From positions 1,152,001 to 1,216,000 of the forward strand of contig NZ_JAFP01000001.1 of assembly GCF_000526195.1 (NCBI RefSeq): a stretch of DNA of 64,000 nt, read 5' to 3'. Positions 34,098-42,872 of this stretch are shown here, piece by piece. The position numbers and the translations under genes are program-made. Below the pieces are notes generated by a model. That model had not been told where the DNA came from, did no database searches, and was given only the letters and a program-made list of their open reading frames with translations. Origin of the DNA: Hippea sp. KM1 (lineage in GTDB: Bacteria > Campylobacterota_A > Desulfurellia > Desulfurellales > Hippeaceae). The number at the start of each line of letters is the position of its first letter. The stretch's first letter is position 1.

Positions 34098-35276
34098 ATG
34101 AAAGAGGAGTTTTTAAGCAGAATAAGCAAGCTATCGGAAACGCTAAAGGAAAACGGCATCGATGTTGCATTAATTATGCAAAACACCGATCTGTATTACT
34201 ATTCAGGCAGCATACCGTCAGGGGTTTTGGCCATATCCTCAGAAGGAGATATACTCTATGCCATACGAAGGGGATATCTAAGAACAAAAAACGAGACTGC
34301 GGTGCCCGACGATGCCCTCATACAGATAAAGGGCCTAAGCCAGCTGCCCGCTTTATTAAAAGAAAGGGGCATGAGGCTTGATACAGTGGGAATAGAGATG
34401 GATGTCGTGCCTGCTGATATGTATCTAAGACTCAAAAGCATATTCAAGGAATCCAACATAACCGATGTATCGTTTCATATAAGATGGCAAAGAGCCAAAA
34501 AATCGCCCTACGAGATAGAAAAGATGCAGAATGCAGCAAGGATGCTTGACTGCACAATGGAAGATGCAAAAGAGCTCATAAGGGCTGGAAAAAGCGAGAT
34601 TCAGGTAAGTGCCGAACTTGAATTCAGGGCAAGAAAAAGGGGACACCAAGGAAGGAGCAAGATGAGGGGCTTCAACGGTGAGGTATTTATGGGGCATGTC
34701 CATTCAGGATACAGAAGCGCATACCCCTCAGGCTTTTTAAAACCAACAACAGGCATAGGACCGCACCCAAGCTATCCCGAAGGGGCCTCGTTTGAGAAGA
34801 TAGATAAGGACTCACCCGTGATTGTGGACTTTTTAGCAAACTATCAAGGGTATCTATCCGATGAGACCAGGCTATTTGTCGACGGTAAGCTTCCAAAAGA
34901 GTTGGAAAGGGCTTTCTATTTTTGCGCAGAGATGCTCGAGTGGCTGGAGGAAACCGTAAAGGTAGGAATGATAGCAGAGGATGTTTACAATCAATGCCTA
35001 TCAATGGCAGAAAAGGCCGGATACAAAGACAACTTCATGGGCGTAAAACACAACCAAACGCCATTTGTTGGCCACGGTATAGGGCTTGAACTGGATGAGT
35101 TCCCCTTTATCGCAAAGGGTCAGCAATACGCCTTAGAGGAGAATATGACATTTGCCTTTGAGCCAAAGATCGCATTTGAAGGCATAGGGGCTGTCGGCAT
35201 AGAAAATACATACCTCTTGACAAAAGAGGGGCCAAAGCCCTTCAATAGATTTCCAAGGGAGATTGTCTATCTGTGA
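34098..35276 (+). CDS. Xaa-Pro aminopeptidase family (M24) peptidase
   Basis: 392 aa. The N-terminal creatinase-like domain (1-160) is followed by a pita-bread M24 domain. Metal ligands are visible: VIVDFLANYQGYLSDETRLF (two Asp 11 apart), FVGHGIGLELDE (His), MTFAFEPKIAF (Glu) and GIENTYLL (Glu). It should release N-terminal residues before proline or cleave Xaa-Pro dipeptides. It lies 9 nt after the nickel transporter, probably in one transcript, and overlaps the convergent hypB by 10 nt. Confidence 0.9.
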   Translation: MKEEFLSRISKLSETLKENGIDVALIMQNTDLYYYSGSIPSGVLAISSEGDILYAIRRGYLRTKNETAVPDDALIQIKGLSQLPALLKERGMRLDTVGIEMDVVPADMYLRLKSIFKESNITDVSFHIRWQRAKKSPYEIEKMQNAARMLDCTMEDAKELIRAGKSEIQVSAELEFRARKRGHQGRSKMRGFNGEVFMGHVHSGYRSAYPSGFLKPTTGIGPHPSYPEGASFEKIDKDSPVIVDFLANYQGYLSDETRLFVDGKLPKELERAFYFCAEMLEWLEETVKVGMIAEDVYNQCLSMAEKAGYKDNFMGVKHNQTPFVGHGIGLELDEFPFIAKGQQYALEENMTFAFEPKIAFEGIGAVGIENTYLLTKEGPKPFNRFPREIVYL

Positions 35277-35920
35277 GATTTTATTAAAGATTTGAGATAC
35301 TCAAACCACAATTCGAGGTTGGTGCCTTTCTTGGCGCTAACCTCAAACACCTCAGCCTTAGGCGATACCTCTTTTAGCTCCCTTCTAACCTTTTCGATAT
35401 CAAAATCCAGTATGCCCAACAGATCTATCTTGTTTATCAAAACCACATCGGCAACATTGAACATGACGGGGTATTTTTTTACCTTATCATCCCCTTCGGG
35501 CACGCTCAATATAACGACATTTCTATCGGCTCCAATGTCGAATGTCGCAGGGCAGACAAGATTACCCACATTCTCAATGATAAGCAGATCGCAATCCAGC
35601 GAAACCTTATCAATGGCCCTATACACCATCTGTGCATCCAGATGGCAGGCACCCGATGTGTTAATCTGAACAACATCGACCCCTAAAGCCTTAACCCTCT
35701 CCGCATCCCTGTCTGTATCTAAATCACCGTCTATAAAGGAAATTCTAAAATCATCCTTGAGCGCCTCGATGGTTTTTTCAACAATAGTGGTCTTACCGGC
35801 ACCCGGCGAGGACATAAAATTCACAGAGAAGATACCTTTAGACCTTAAAAGCTCCCTGATCCTTTCTGCCGTCTCATCGTTTCTCTGGAGTATCTTCCTT
35901 TCAACAACAACCCTCTTCAT
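35267..35920 (-). CDS. hypB: Hydrogenase nickel-insertion GTPase HypB
   Basis: 217 aa. HypB hydrolyses GTP while delivering nickel to the hydrogenase large subunit with HypA. P-loop MSSPGAGKTTIVEKT, FIDGDLDTDRDAERVK, the metal-site region NTSGACHLDAQMV and VLINKIDLL are visible. There is no His-rich nickel-storage stretch at the N terminus. The start is ATG 35920, sharing its A with the hypA stop (TGATG). Last gene of the hydrogenase operon; hypC, D, E and F are not in the window. Confidence 0.95.
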   Translation of the reverse strand: MKRVVVERKILQRNDETAERIRELLRSKGIFSVNFMSSPGAGKTTIVEKTIEALKDDFRISFIDGDLDTDRDAERVKALGVDVVQINTSGACHLDAQMVYRAIDKVSLDCDLLIIENVGNLVCPATFDIGADRNVVILSVPEGDDKVKKYPVMFNVADVVLINKIDLLGILDFDIEKVRRELKEVSPKAEVFEVSAKKGTNLELWFEYLKSLIKSHR

Positions 35921-36270
35921 CACACACCCTCTATATCAACAATTTCCATCTCTTTTCCCGATATTATCTCCAAAGGCATACCGCAAGAAGGACATATCAA
36001 AGCCATTTCGGTTTCATCATCAAAACTAAACTCCCTATTGCAGATATTGCACTTAGCCACAACATCGACCCTTTCTATCTCAAACAGAGTCGATTCGATT
36101 ATCTTTTCTTCCGTTCTTAATGCCTCTAAAGCAAAAAGGAGGGCATCAACCATAACGCCACTGAGTTTGCCTATCCTAAGATGCACCTTAACAATACCCT
36201 TCAAATCGTTCTCTAAAGCCGTCTGTTTCAGTATATCAACTATGCTTTCAGCTATCGCCCCTTCGTGCAT
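35920..36270 (-). CDS. hypA: Hydrogenase nickel chaperone HypA
   Basis: 116 aa. The N-terminal MHEGAIA supplies the nickel ligand (Met-His-Glu); CNIC at about 71-74 and CPSC at about 91-94 form the zinc site. Works with HypB. Its start lies 23 nt inside the preceding protease gene. Confidence 0.95.
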   Translation of the reverse strand: MHEGAIAESIVDILKQTALENDLKGIVKVHLRIGKLSGVMVDALLFALEALRTEEKIIESTLFEIERVDVVAKCNICNREFSFDDETEMALICPSCGMPLEIISGKEMEIVDIEGV

Positions 36271-36739
36271 AAACCCCGCCTAACCTTTCCACCTCATCAA
36301 GCACTATCTCAGCAACAGGGACTATCTTGGATTGCAGAAGGCCTGTAAGCTCAACACTCAAATCATTGGGCGTTACGGCCAAAGGAACAACACCCACAAC
36401 CGTGGCATCCCTATCCTCACCCATCAGTTTAACATGATGCAAGACATCACCCAATCCTATCTCGTGGATGGACGATACAAATGTTAGATTCGGCGGAACC
36501 TCACTCAACCTAAACTTATAGATACTCCCGGGTTCATCATCAACCCTAATAGCATCGATAAAAATGAGGCTTTTATAGGTAAGGAAGTACTCTATCAGCC
36601 CAAACCCTATAGTCCCGCCGTCTATAATGTCCACATTGTCAAATCGATAATGCTTAAGGAGGTATCGGACCAGGTGAACCCCAAAGCCCTCATCGGCCAA
36701 AAGGAGATTACCCAGCCCGATTACAGCTATACTATTCAT
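36248..36739 (-). CDS. Hydrogenase maturation protease (HyaD/HycI family)
   Basis: 163 aa endopeptidase that trims the C terminus of the nickel-loaded large subunit. Signatures are VIGLGNLLLADEGFGVHLV (nickel-binding Glu/Asp) and VDIIDGGTIGF (second Asp); SSIHEIGLGDVLHH carries the third ligand, His. The start is ATG 36739, which overlaps the cytochrome b end by 8 nt. Its substrate should be the large subunit encoded two genes upstream. Confidence 0.92.
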   Translation of the reverse strand: MNSIAVIGLGNLLLADEGFGVHLVRYLLKHYRFDNVDIIDGGTIGFGLIEYFLTYKSLIFIDAIRVDDEPGSIYKFRLSEVPPNLTFVSSIHEIGLGDVLHHVKLMGEDRDATVVGVVPLAVTPNDLSVELTGLLQSKIVPVAEIVLDEVERLGGVYARRGDS

Positions 36740-37412
36740 CTTCACACTTATAACCAGTAAACATGGAGGATAGCGATCCGTTCTTCTCGCCAATATCGTG
36801 GGCGATAACCATATACACATGCGCTATAACAAAGATGATAAAGAACCACATAAGCAGATGGTGGGCTATCCTTATATTGGGATAGCCGCCAAAAAGCTGA
36901 ACAAGCGGGAAGAACAACTTTTGCACAAACGAAACGCCCCTGATTGAGTTGTCGTTCATTGTATAGAGGATTATTCCCGTAAAGATCTGAAGAATCGAGG
37001 CAACAATAAAGGCAAAATAGGCCAACGACTGAACCGGATTGTATTTTGTCTTCAAACCCTCAACACCGTATGGTTTGAAGGTAAGGTAATTCTTAAGCGT
37101 TAAACCCCACTCCCTAATGTTAAGCCACCTGAAGAGAAACTCCTTCCAATCTGCATCGAAGCGTGAGAAGAAGGCGTAATACAACCTGAGAATGATGGCA
37201 AAGATAAACACATAGGCGGCAACAAAGTGTATAAACCTGACATTGGCCATGGAGAATGTATTGTAAGCCTCCTTTGTGCCTGGTGTATGCACAAACCAGA
37301 ACGGATCGGCTATGTAAAAACCGGTGAATGTCAATACGGCAATGGAGATGAATGTAAGCCAATGCAGAACCCTTATACCCACCGTCCATTCATACTTCTT
37401 CTTCAAACACAT
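36732..37412 (-). CDS. Hydrogenase cytochrome b subunit (HyaC/HupC type)
   Basis: 226 aa di-haem membrane protein passing electrons from the hydrogenase to quinone. Four transmembrane helices are visible. Likely haem-ligand histidines occur in RVLHWLTF (about 17), RFIHFVAAY (about 61), and RIAHHLLMW plus VIAHVYMV near the C terminus. Lies 2 nt after the large-subunit gene. Confidence 0.93.
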   Translation of the reverse strand: MCLKKKYEWTVGIRVLHWLTFISIAVLTFTGFYIADPFWFVHTPGTKEAYNTFSMANVRFIHFVAAYVFIFAIILRLYYAFFSRFDADWKEFLFRWLNIREWGLTLKNYLTFKPYGVEGLKTKYNPVQSLAYFAFIVASILQIFTGIILYTMNDNSIRGVSFVQKLFFPLVQLFGGYPNIRIAHHLLMWFFIIFVIAHVYMVIAHDIGEKNGSLSSMFTGYKCEDE

Positions 37413-37414
37413 CG

Positions 37415-39109
37415 TTAGACCTCTACCTTAAACTTTTTAACCTTACCGCTATCCACATCGGTTATATGGACAGCACAGGCAAGGCACGGGTCAAATGAAT
37501 GGATGGTTCTTAACACCTCCAACGGCTCCTCCGTATCGGGCACAGGCAAACCTATCAACGACTCCTCATAGGCGCCCCTCTGGCCCTTCTCATCCCTCGG
37601 TGATGCATTCCATGTTGAAGGCACAACAACCTGATAATGCGTAACCTTCTTGCCCTTTATTCTGACAAAGTGGGCAAGCGAACCCCTTGGAGCCTCATAA
37701 AGGGCCACGGATGTATTGGTCTCTTTCTCTGGATATTCAAACCTCGTCCAGGTTCTCTCATCGCCCTGTTTTAGGTTGGCAACAAGGTCGTTGGCCCACC
37801 TATAGGCCCCATACCATATATAGAATGTCTCAATGGCCCTTGCAGCCGTCCTTCCAACTGTGGAGAACATCTGCCTTACATCGGCATTGTGTTTGTTTAG
37901 ATAGGTATCAACAAGTTGCCTTATGTTGTTGTGATTTGAGGCATAACCCACCAACATCCTTGACAACGGGCCAACCTCCATCATCTTACCCTTATACCTT
38001 GGAGCCTTAACCCAGCTGTATTTTTCATTTCCCTTTATCGTGCCATCCTCGTTTAGGCCTGTATATTGAGGTATGGTCTCCTCCTTACCTGGATAGACAC
38101 CCTCATTGGGGCCTTTATACCACGAATGGGCAACACTCTCTGTAATAAACTTCTCATCCACCTTCTCAACCTTGCTTAGATCTCTGTCGTATATAACACC
38201 CTGCGGCAGATACCTGTATTCTGCCTCCCAATCGTTTGTCTCGGGGAATCCACCATAGCTTAAGAAGTTATAAGAACCGCAACCCCAACCCTCAACGAAT
38301 TCATCCTTATAGAAGTGGGTAATGAGGTCTATATCGGCAAGATAGGCATGCCTTATAAACCCACCAACCTCATCCAGCTTAGAAAGATACTGTCCCAACC
38401 TCCTTGCATCGAGCATATCCATAACGCTTGTGATACCACCAACAACCAAGCTCTGCGGGTGGGGGTTCTTGGCACCGTATATAGCCATCATCTGAGCCAG
38501 AACAACCTGAACATAGAGGGCATCCAGATAGTGAGAAATAACGATTAAATCACCCTCCGGTGGCAGCTTGTATAGCTTATTACCCAGATAGGCGCCAGAG
38601 AACGGTCCAAGCTGGCCGCTTGCAACAAACTTCTTCAGCTTCTCGATCACCTCTTTGTAATGTTCAACAGACGCATTGTAAGGCTTTTTGGAAAACTGAT
38701 GCGCCATCTCGTTTGCTTTAACCGGATCGGCCTTCAAGGCACCTGCAACATCAGCCCAATCCAGTGAGTGTAAAGCATAAAAGTGAACAATATGGTCATG
38801 CATGAACTGGCTTGCGTTTATCATATTCCTTATAAGCCTTGCATTCGTGGGCGGTCTTATACCCAAAGCCACCTCAGCAGACATGGTGTTGGCCTCATAA
38901 TGGGCCCATGTGCAAACGCCACAGATTCTCTGAACCAAAAGACCTGCATCCCTTATGTCCCTACCCTGAAGGATAGGCTCAATACCCCTCCAGAGCGTTC
39001 CACTGCTCCAGGCGTTATCTATTTTTCCATCCTTAACATCTATCTCTATCCTCAAATGACCCTCTATCCTCGTGATAGGGTCAATTACCACATGTTTTTT
39101 CTCAGCCAT
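37415..39109 (-). CDS. [NiFe] hydrogenase large subunit
   Basis: 564 aa catalytic subunit of a group 1 membrane-bound uptake hydrogenase. Nickel-iron ligands are RICGVC (Cys63, Cys66) and DPCLAC (Cys542, Cys545). Cleavage is expected after His548, releasing the 16-residue tail ITDVDSGKVKKFKVEV. It shares the A of its ATG with the TAA of the small-subunit gene (TAATG). Oxidises H2 on the outer face of the inner membrane after Tat export with its partner. Confidence 0.97.
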   Translation of the reverse strand: MAEKKHVVIDPITRIEGHLRIEIDVKDGKIDNAWSSGTLWRGIEPILQGRDIRDAGLLVQRICGVCTWAHYEANTMSAEVALGIRPPTNARLIRNMINASQFMHDHIVHFYALHSLDWADVAGALKADPVKANEMAHQFSKKPYNASVEHYKEVIEKLKKFVASGQLGPFSGAYLGNKLYKLPPEGDLIVISHYLDALYVQVVLAQMMAIYGAKNPHPQSLVVGGITSVMDMLDARRLGQYLSKLDEVGGFIRHAYLADIDLITHFYKDEFVEGWGCGSYNFLSYGGFPETNDWEAEYRYLPQGVIYDRDLSKVEKVDEKFITESVAHSWYKGPNEGVYPGKEETIPQYTGLNEDGTIKGNEKYSWVKAPRYKGKMMEVGPLSRMLVGYASNHNNIRQLVDTYLNKHNADVRQMFSTVGRTAARAIETFYIWYGAYRWANDLVANLKQGDERTWTRFEYPEKETNTSVALYEAPRGSLAHFVRIKGKKVTHYQVVVPSTWNASPRDEKGQRGAYEESLIGLPVPDTEEPLEVLRTIHSFDPCLACAVHITDVDSGKVKKFKVEV

Positions 39110-40296
39110 TATTCACTCTCCTTCTGGGATGTTTTTGTTGTTTTTCCTCTAACTATACTACCTGCAGCATGAATACCGATAGCTGCCGCTGTTGCACCGG
39201 CCAGGAAGGCCCCAATCTGATCACTGGTTGCCTCAACGCCCTTACCAGCCGGCACTCTAATATCCGCCTTCTCGTTGGGTTCCTCAAACGGAGCCATCGT
39301 ATCCCAGAAATTGGGCTCAGAACAGCCTATACAACCATGACCGGCACCGATAGGCCAGTTGGTTCCCTGATTAAACCTATACCTTGAGCAGTTGTTGTAT
39401 GTAAATGGACCCTTGCAACCCATCTTATACAGGCACCAACCCTTCTTTGCTCCTTCATCGCCCCACTCTTCCACAAATTCACCTGCATCGAAGTGGGCCC
39501 TTCTTTCGCAGTAGTCGTGAATCCTCGAACCGTAAGCCCACAAAGGCCTGTATAACAGATCCAACGGCGGGATCTTGTCAAACAAGAGTATATGCAAAAG
39601 TGTTCCTACCATGTTCACGCTATTGGGAGGACAACCCGGCACATTCACTATCTCTATACCAAGAGCATCCCTCACACCCTTCGCACCGGTTGGGTTAGGA
39701 TATGCAGCCTGAACTCCACCAAAAGCAGCGCAGGTACCAAACGCCAGAACAACCTTTGCATCCTTTGTTACCCTTCTTGCCCTTTCAAGGCCTGTCTCAC
39801 CTTTGGAGCCAACCCTCAGGTATATGCCCCCGTCTTTTGTCGGAATAGCACCCTCGATTATGCATATATATTTGCCCTTGTACCTCTTTATAGCATCGTC
39901 AAGGTGCTTTTCGACCCTCTCGCCGGAGGCCATCATCAGCGTATCGTGGTATGTTAGGGAAACCTGATCAAAGATAAGCGTGGCAATGTCTGGTTCTCTT
40001 GTTCTTAAGAAACTCTCAGAGCATCCGGTGCACTCGGCCATGTGAAGCCAGATAATAGGCGTCCTCTCCTTGATGGCAGCAGCCTTTGCAATCCTGGATT
40101 CAAAGGCCGGTGGCAGCATCAAAGTGGCCGTAAGGAACGAAGCCCACTTAAGGAAGTCCCTTCTTGAGAAGCCATTTTCCTTAAGCCTCTCTTCAAATTC
40201 CTCTTCCCTTTCTTTGCTGTAGAGGTCGTTTAGCTTCTCATCGACCTCACCAAGCAAAGACTCATAATACTCCTGCAAATCCCTACTATTAGCCAA
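39109..40296 (-). CDS. [NiFe] hydrogenase small subunit
   Basis: 395 aa iron-sulfur subunit carrying electrons from the nickel site. The Tat signal SRRDFLK at 44-50 and its hydrophobic stretch follow an unusually long N-terminal extension of about 43 charged residues. Cluster ligands include HMAECTGCSESFLR, FGTCAAFGG, VPGCPPNS and MGCKGPFTYNNC. A C-terminal hydrophobic helix (about 370-385) anchors it to the membrane. The start appears to be TTG 40296 with GGAGG six bases upstream. First gene of the operon. Confidence 0.95.
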   Translation of the reverse strand: MANSRDLQEYYESLLGEVDEKLNDLYSKEREEEFEERLKENGFSRRDFLKWASFLTATLMLPPAFESRIAKAAAIKERTPIIWLHMAECTGCSESFLRTREPDIATLIFDQVSLTYHDTLMMASGERVEKHLDDAIKRYKGKYICIIEGAIPTKDGGIYLRVGSKGETGLERARRVTKDAKVVLAFGTCAAFGGVQAAYPNPTGAKGVRDALGIEIVNVPGCPPNSVNMVGTLLHILLFDKIPPLDLLYRPLWAYGSRIHDYCERRAHFDAGEFVEEWGDEGAKKGWCLYKMGCKGPFTYNNCSRYRFNQGTNWPIGAGHGCIGCSEPNFWDTMAPFEEPNEKADIRVPAGKGVEATSDQIGAFLAGATAAAIGIHAAGSIVRGKTTKTSQKESE

Positions 40297-40337
40297 AGCC
40301 CACCTCCCACCTTAAATCTAAAGTTATAGTTAACTCT

Positions 40338-40366
40338 TTTATAAAACTTTTTTGTATAGATGTCAA
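40338..40366 (-). promoter_or_regulatory. Promoter of the hydrogenase operon
   Basis: On -, TTGACA (40366-40361), a 17-nt spacer and TATAAA (40343-40338), 42 nt before the start codon. Near-perfect sigma-70 match suggests strong constitutive expression. Confidence 0.75.
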
Positions 40367-40412
40367 GTAATATTTTATCTGTATTACTCAATCACCTATT
40401 TTAGTGGAAAAC

Positions 40413-42164
40413 TCATTGATAATTTATCTTTATTGAAAACTCGCTATCCTCCGGCAACGAATACACCGTCTCTATCTTCCTTGCCTCAACACCCAGACCC
40501 TCCAAGAAGTTTACCACGGATCTGAGCCTGTTTTTAGAAAGCCCATCCGAACCACCGTAAATAACTATTTTGCTATAATCCTTGCCGATAACCTCCCTTT
40601 TCATCTTAAGGAGAACCCTAACGCCATACGGTGTAAGCCTATAGCTATCACCATCAAACAAGATTCCCTTTTTTATGCCATAGCCGTCATCAACCCTAAC
40701 AACAGGGGCAAAATCCCCTATATCAAAAACCCTATACTTACCATTATCCTTCACATACAAAACCAGAGCAACCTCATACCTCGGACCCTGGAAGTAATCA
40801 ACCTCTATTCTATGCGAACCCTTATCCAAAAACACGCTGCCGTATCTCTTTCTTGGTGGGTGTATGCCGTCGTTGTTTATAATCCTTTTGCCGTCAATAT
40901 ACAGCCTTGCACCGTCATCGCTTAAAAGGGCAAACCTAAACAGCCTGGGTTTTAGAAGAAATATCTCACCCCTGTATCTGATGCCAAACCACTCATACCT
41001 TGAGCCTATACCATCAAAACCCTCATCAAATCTTCTGGGCGTAATGTCCAAAATAGACGTATACACAACACCCGCCCTCCTCAATCTGTTAAAATTGGGA
41101 AGCCTGCTGGTGCCCTCCTTTAAATAAAAAACCTCGCCCATAAACACAAACGGGTCTTTGTTTACCCCACCAAACGGATTATGTGTCTGTTGTTGAGCAA
41201 GCTTATCAACGCACGGCTTTACCATTCTAACCCTTACATCGGTCTCCCTATCGTATGCCACCTGAAGAATCGATGTATAAGCGGGTTTTGTAAAATCGGC
41301 AGAAGGCATGGTAAAGGAGAAGCTATAGACACCGTCTGATGTGCTATCGTTTGAGAAATTCAGATTGATGACATCGCTGGTCTTCCAGTGGTTATCCTTT
41401 ATGATGATCTTGGATTCCACAATGTTATCAACATTGGCCTTAATCTTGCCCCTAAACAGATAGCTATCGCCCTGTTTGTAAACATTATAGCTCAATATCC
41501 TAACATACCTGTTGATGGGCATCTGGCCTTCCTCAAAGAAATAGAACGCACCGTCGTTATAGCGACCATCGGCCCTTGCAGCATCCTCAAACCTGAAGTA
41601 ATACTTCCTGTCGTTTATCTTCTTTGAGATGAAGTATTCGCTGTCTGTGGAATAGATAGGCCCCTTCCAACCGTAATAGTGTGTTTTGACCAAAAACACG
41701 ACCCTATCACCCTCTTTTAAGCCCTTAATCGGTATGGGTGCACCCGTATCCTTGGGCAATCCAGCAAACTCAACAAGGAACCTGGGTTCACCGCCGTTTA
41801 CAGAATAATAGACCCTGCTGCAGGCTGCAGCACTAAACTTCTGCATCTTAAAATACCAGGTCTTGCCCGAATCCGGTATAACAACCTCACCGTCGAAGAT
41901 GGGCTGCTCTATATGGCTTGTTATGTGCGTATCCTGTTGGATGTTTTCATCTTCGTTGTATTCCTCCTGATACCCCTCATCCTGCTGCTGTTCTTGTTGT
42001 TCTTCCTTTTGTTTATCTTCGCCTTTGAATGTGTCTTTGATCTTGTTTACCTCTTTTTGTATCTTTTGAACCTTGTTGAATATATCCATCAAGCCATCAG
42101 CTTTAGAAGAGACCGGTGCAACAACCAAAAAAATAGCCAATACAAACCTTATAAGCATCCTCAC
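40413..42164 (-). CDS. Secreted PA14-domain protein
   Basis: 583 aa. A signal peptide (about 1-22), a short coiled stretch and a Gln/Glu-rich linker (about 50-80) precede beta-rich domains. Residues about 355-480 match a PA14 lectin-like domain (YEWFGIRYRGEIFLLKPRLF, then LLSDDGARLYIDGKRIINND and LDKGSHRIEVDYFQG). The last ~80 residues (LTPYGVRVLLKMKREVI, then IVIYGGSDGLSKNRLRSVVN) resemble an OmpA-type peptidoglycan-binding fold loosely. PA14 domains often bind glycans, so a surface protein tethered to the wall is plausible. The function is unknown. Confidence 0.7.
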   Translation of the reverse strand: MRMLIRFVLAIFLVVAPVSSKADGLMDIFNKVQKIQKEVNKIKDTFKGEDKQKEEQQEQQQDEGYQEEYNEDENIQQDTHITSHIEQPIFDGEVVIPDSGKTWYFKMQKFSAAACSRVYYSVNGGEPRFLVEFAGLPKDTGAPIPIKGLKEGDRVVFLVKTHYYGWKGPIYSTDSEYFISKKINDRKYYFRFEDAARADGRYNDGAFYFFEEGQMPINRYVRILSYNVYKQGDSYLFRGKIKANVDNIVESKIIIKDNHWKTSDVINLNFSNDSTSDGVYSFSFTMPSADFTKPAYTSILQVAYDRETDVRVRMVKPCVDKLAQQQTHNPFGGVNKDPFVFMGEVFYLKEGTSRLPNFNRLRRAGVVYTSILDITPRRFDEGFDGIGSRYEWFGIRYRGEIFLLKPRLFRFALLSDDGARLYIDGKRIINNDGIHPPRKRYGSVFLDKGSHRIEVDYFQGPRYEVALVLYVKDNGKYRVFDIGDFAPVVRVDDGYGIKKGILFDGDSYRLTPYGVRVLLKMKREVIGKDYSKIVIYGGSDGLSKNRLRSVVNFLEGLGVEARKIETVYSLPEDSEFSIKINYQ

Positions 42165-42190
42165 GGCTCACCTCCTATCTCGTTTTTTCC

Positions 42191-42218
42191 ATTATACCAC
42201 AATTCTTCATCCAGCCAA
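42191..42218 (-). promoter_or_regulatory. Promoter of the PA14-protein gene
   Basis: On -, TTGGCT (42218-42213), a 16-nt spacer and TATAAT (42196-42191), 27 nt before the ATG. Confidence 0.55.
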
Positions 42219-42229
42219 AATTATGATAC

Positions 42230-42259
42230 TTGACACACAAAAACACAAAGAAGTATTAT
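42230..42259 (+). promoter_or_regulatory. Promoter of the TRIC-type channel gene
   Basis: TTGACA (42230-42235), an 18-nt spacer and TATTAT (42254-42259). The expected transcription start coincides with the ATG at 42267, and no ribosome site precedes it. Confidence 0.5.
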
Positions 42260-42266
42260 CAAACCC

Positions 42267-42872
42267 ATGGATCTATTTGCCGTATTCAACGCTATAGGCA
42301 TTGTGGCTTTTGCCGTATCCGGCGTATTCAAGGGCATTGCCAAGAATTTAGACATCTTAGGTGTCTCCATCTTGGGTTTTCTAACCGCCTTAGGCGGCGG
42401 CATGCTAAGAGATACCCTATCAAACAGAACGCCGGCCGTATTCGTTGGATATTCGGATGTAAGCTTTGCCCTTCTTGGCGTTATTATAGGTGTGTTTATT
42501 TACAAAACCCTGAAAAGGGATATATCAAATCTAATGATAATAAAGATATCGGATGCTATAGGTCTTGCCACATTTACCGTTATAGGCGCCGTTATAGGCT
42601 TTGATAAGGGGTTTAATGCGATAGGTGTGATAGTTTTGGCAACATTAACAGGCACAGGCGGCGGAGCCTTAAGCGATCTATTGATAGGCGAAATACCCCT
42701 GATTCTAAGGGAAGACTTCTATGCCTCCTGCTCTATCATCGGGGCTTTGATCTTCTTTTTAATAATGACACAACCCATAGAGGAGCGGTTGGCCATGACC
42801 ATAACGCTGTTTTTCACTTTATCCTTGAGGCTTTTCGCAATAGCAAAAAACCTTTCCCTACCCAGACTGTAA
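42267..42872 (+). CDS. TRIC-type cation channel family protein (UPF0126)
   Basis: 201 aa, seven predicted transmembrane helices arranged as an inverted repeat. Each half has a glycine-rich signature: LTALGGGMLRD (about 41-51) and LTGTGGGALSD (about 127-137). Bacterial members form trimeric cation channels; the physiological ion is uncertain. It overlaps the convergent rimO gene by 15 nt. Confidence 0.9.
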   Translation: MDLFAVFNAIGIVAFAVSGVFKGIAKNLDILGVSILGFLTALGGGMLRDTLSNRTPAVFVGYSDVSFALLGVIIGVFIYKTLKRDISNLMIIKISDAIGLATFTVIGAVIGFDKGFNAIGVIVLATLTGTGGGALSDLLIGEIPLILREDFYASCSIIGALIFFLIMTQPIEERLAMTITLFFTLSLRLFAIAKNLSLPRL

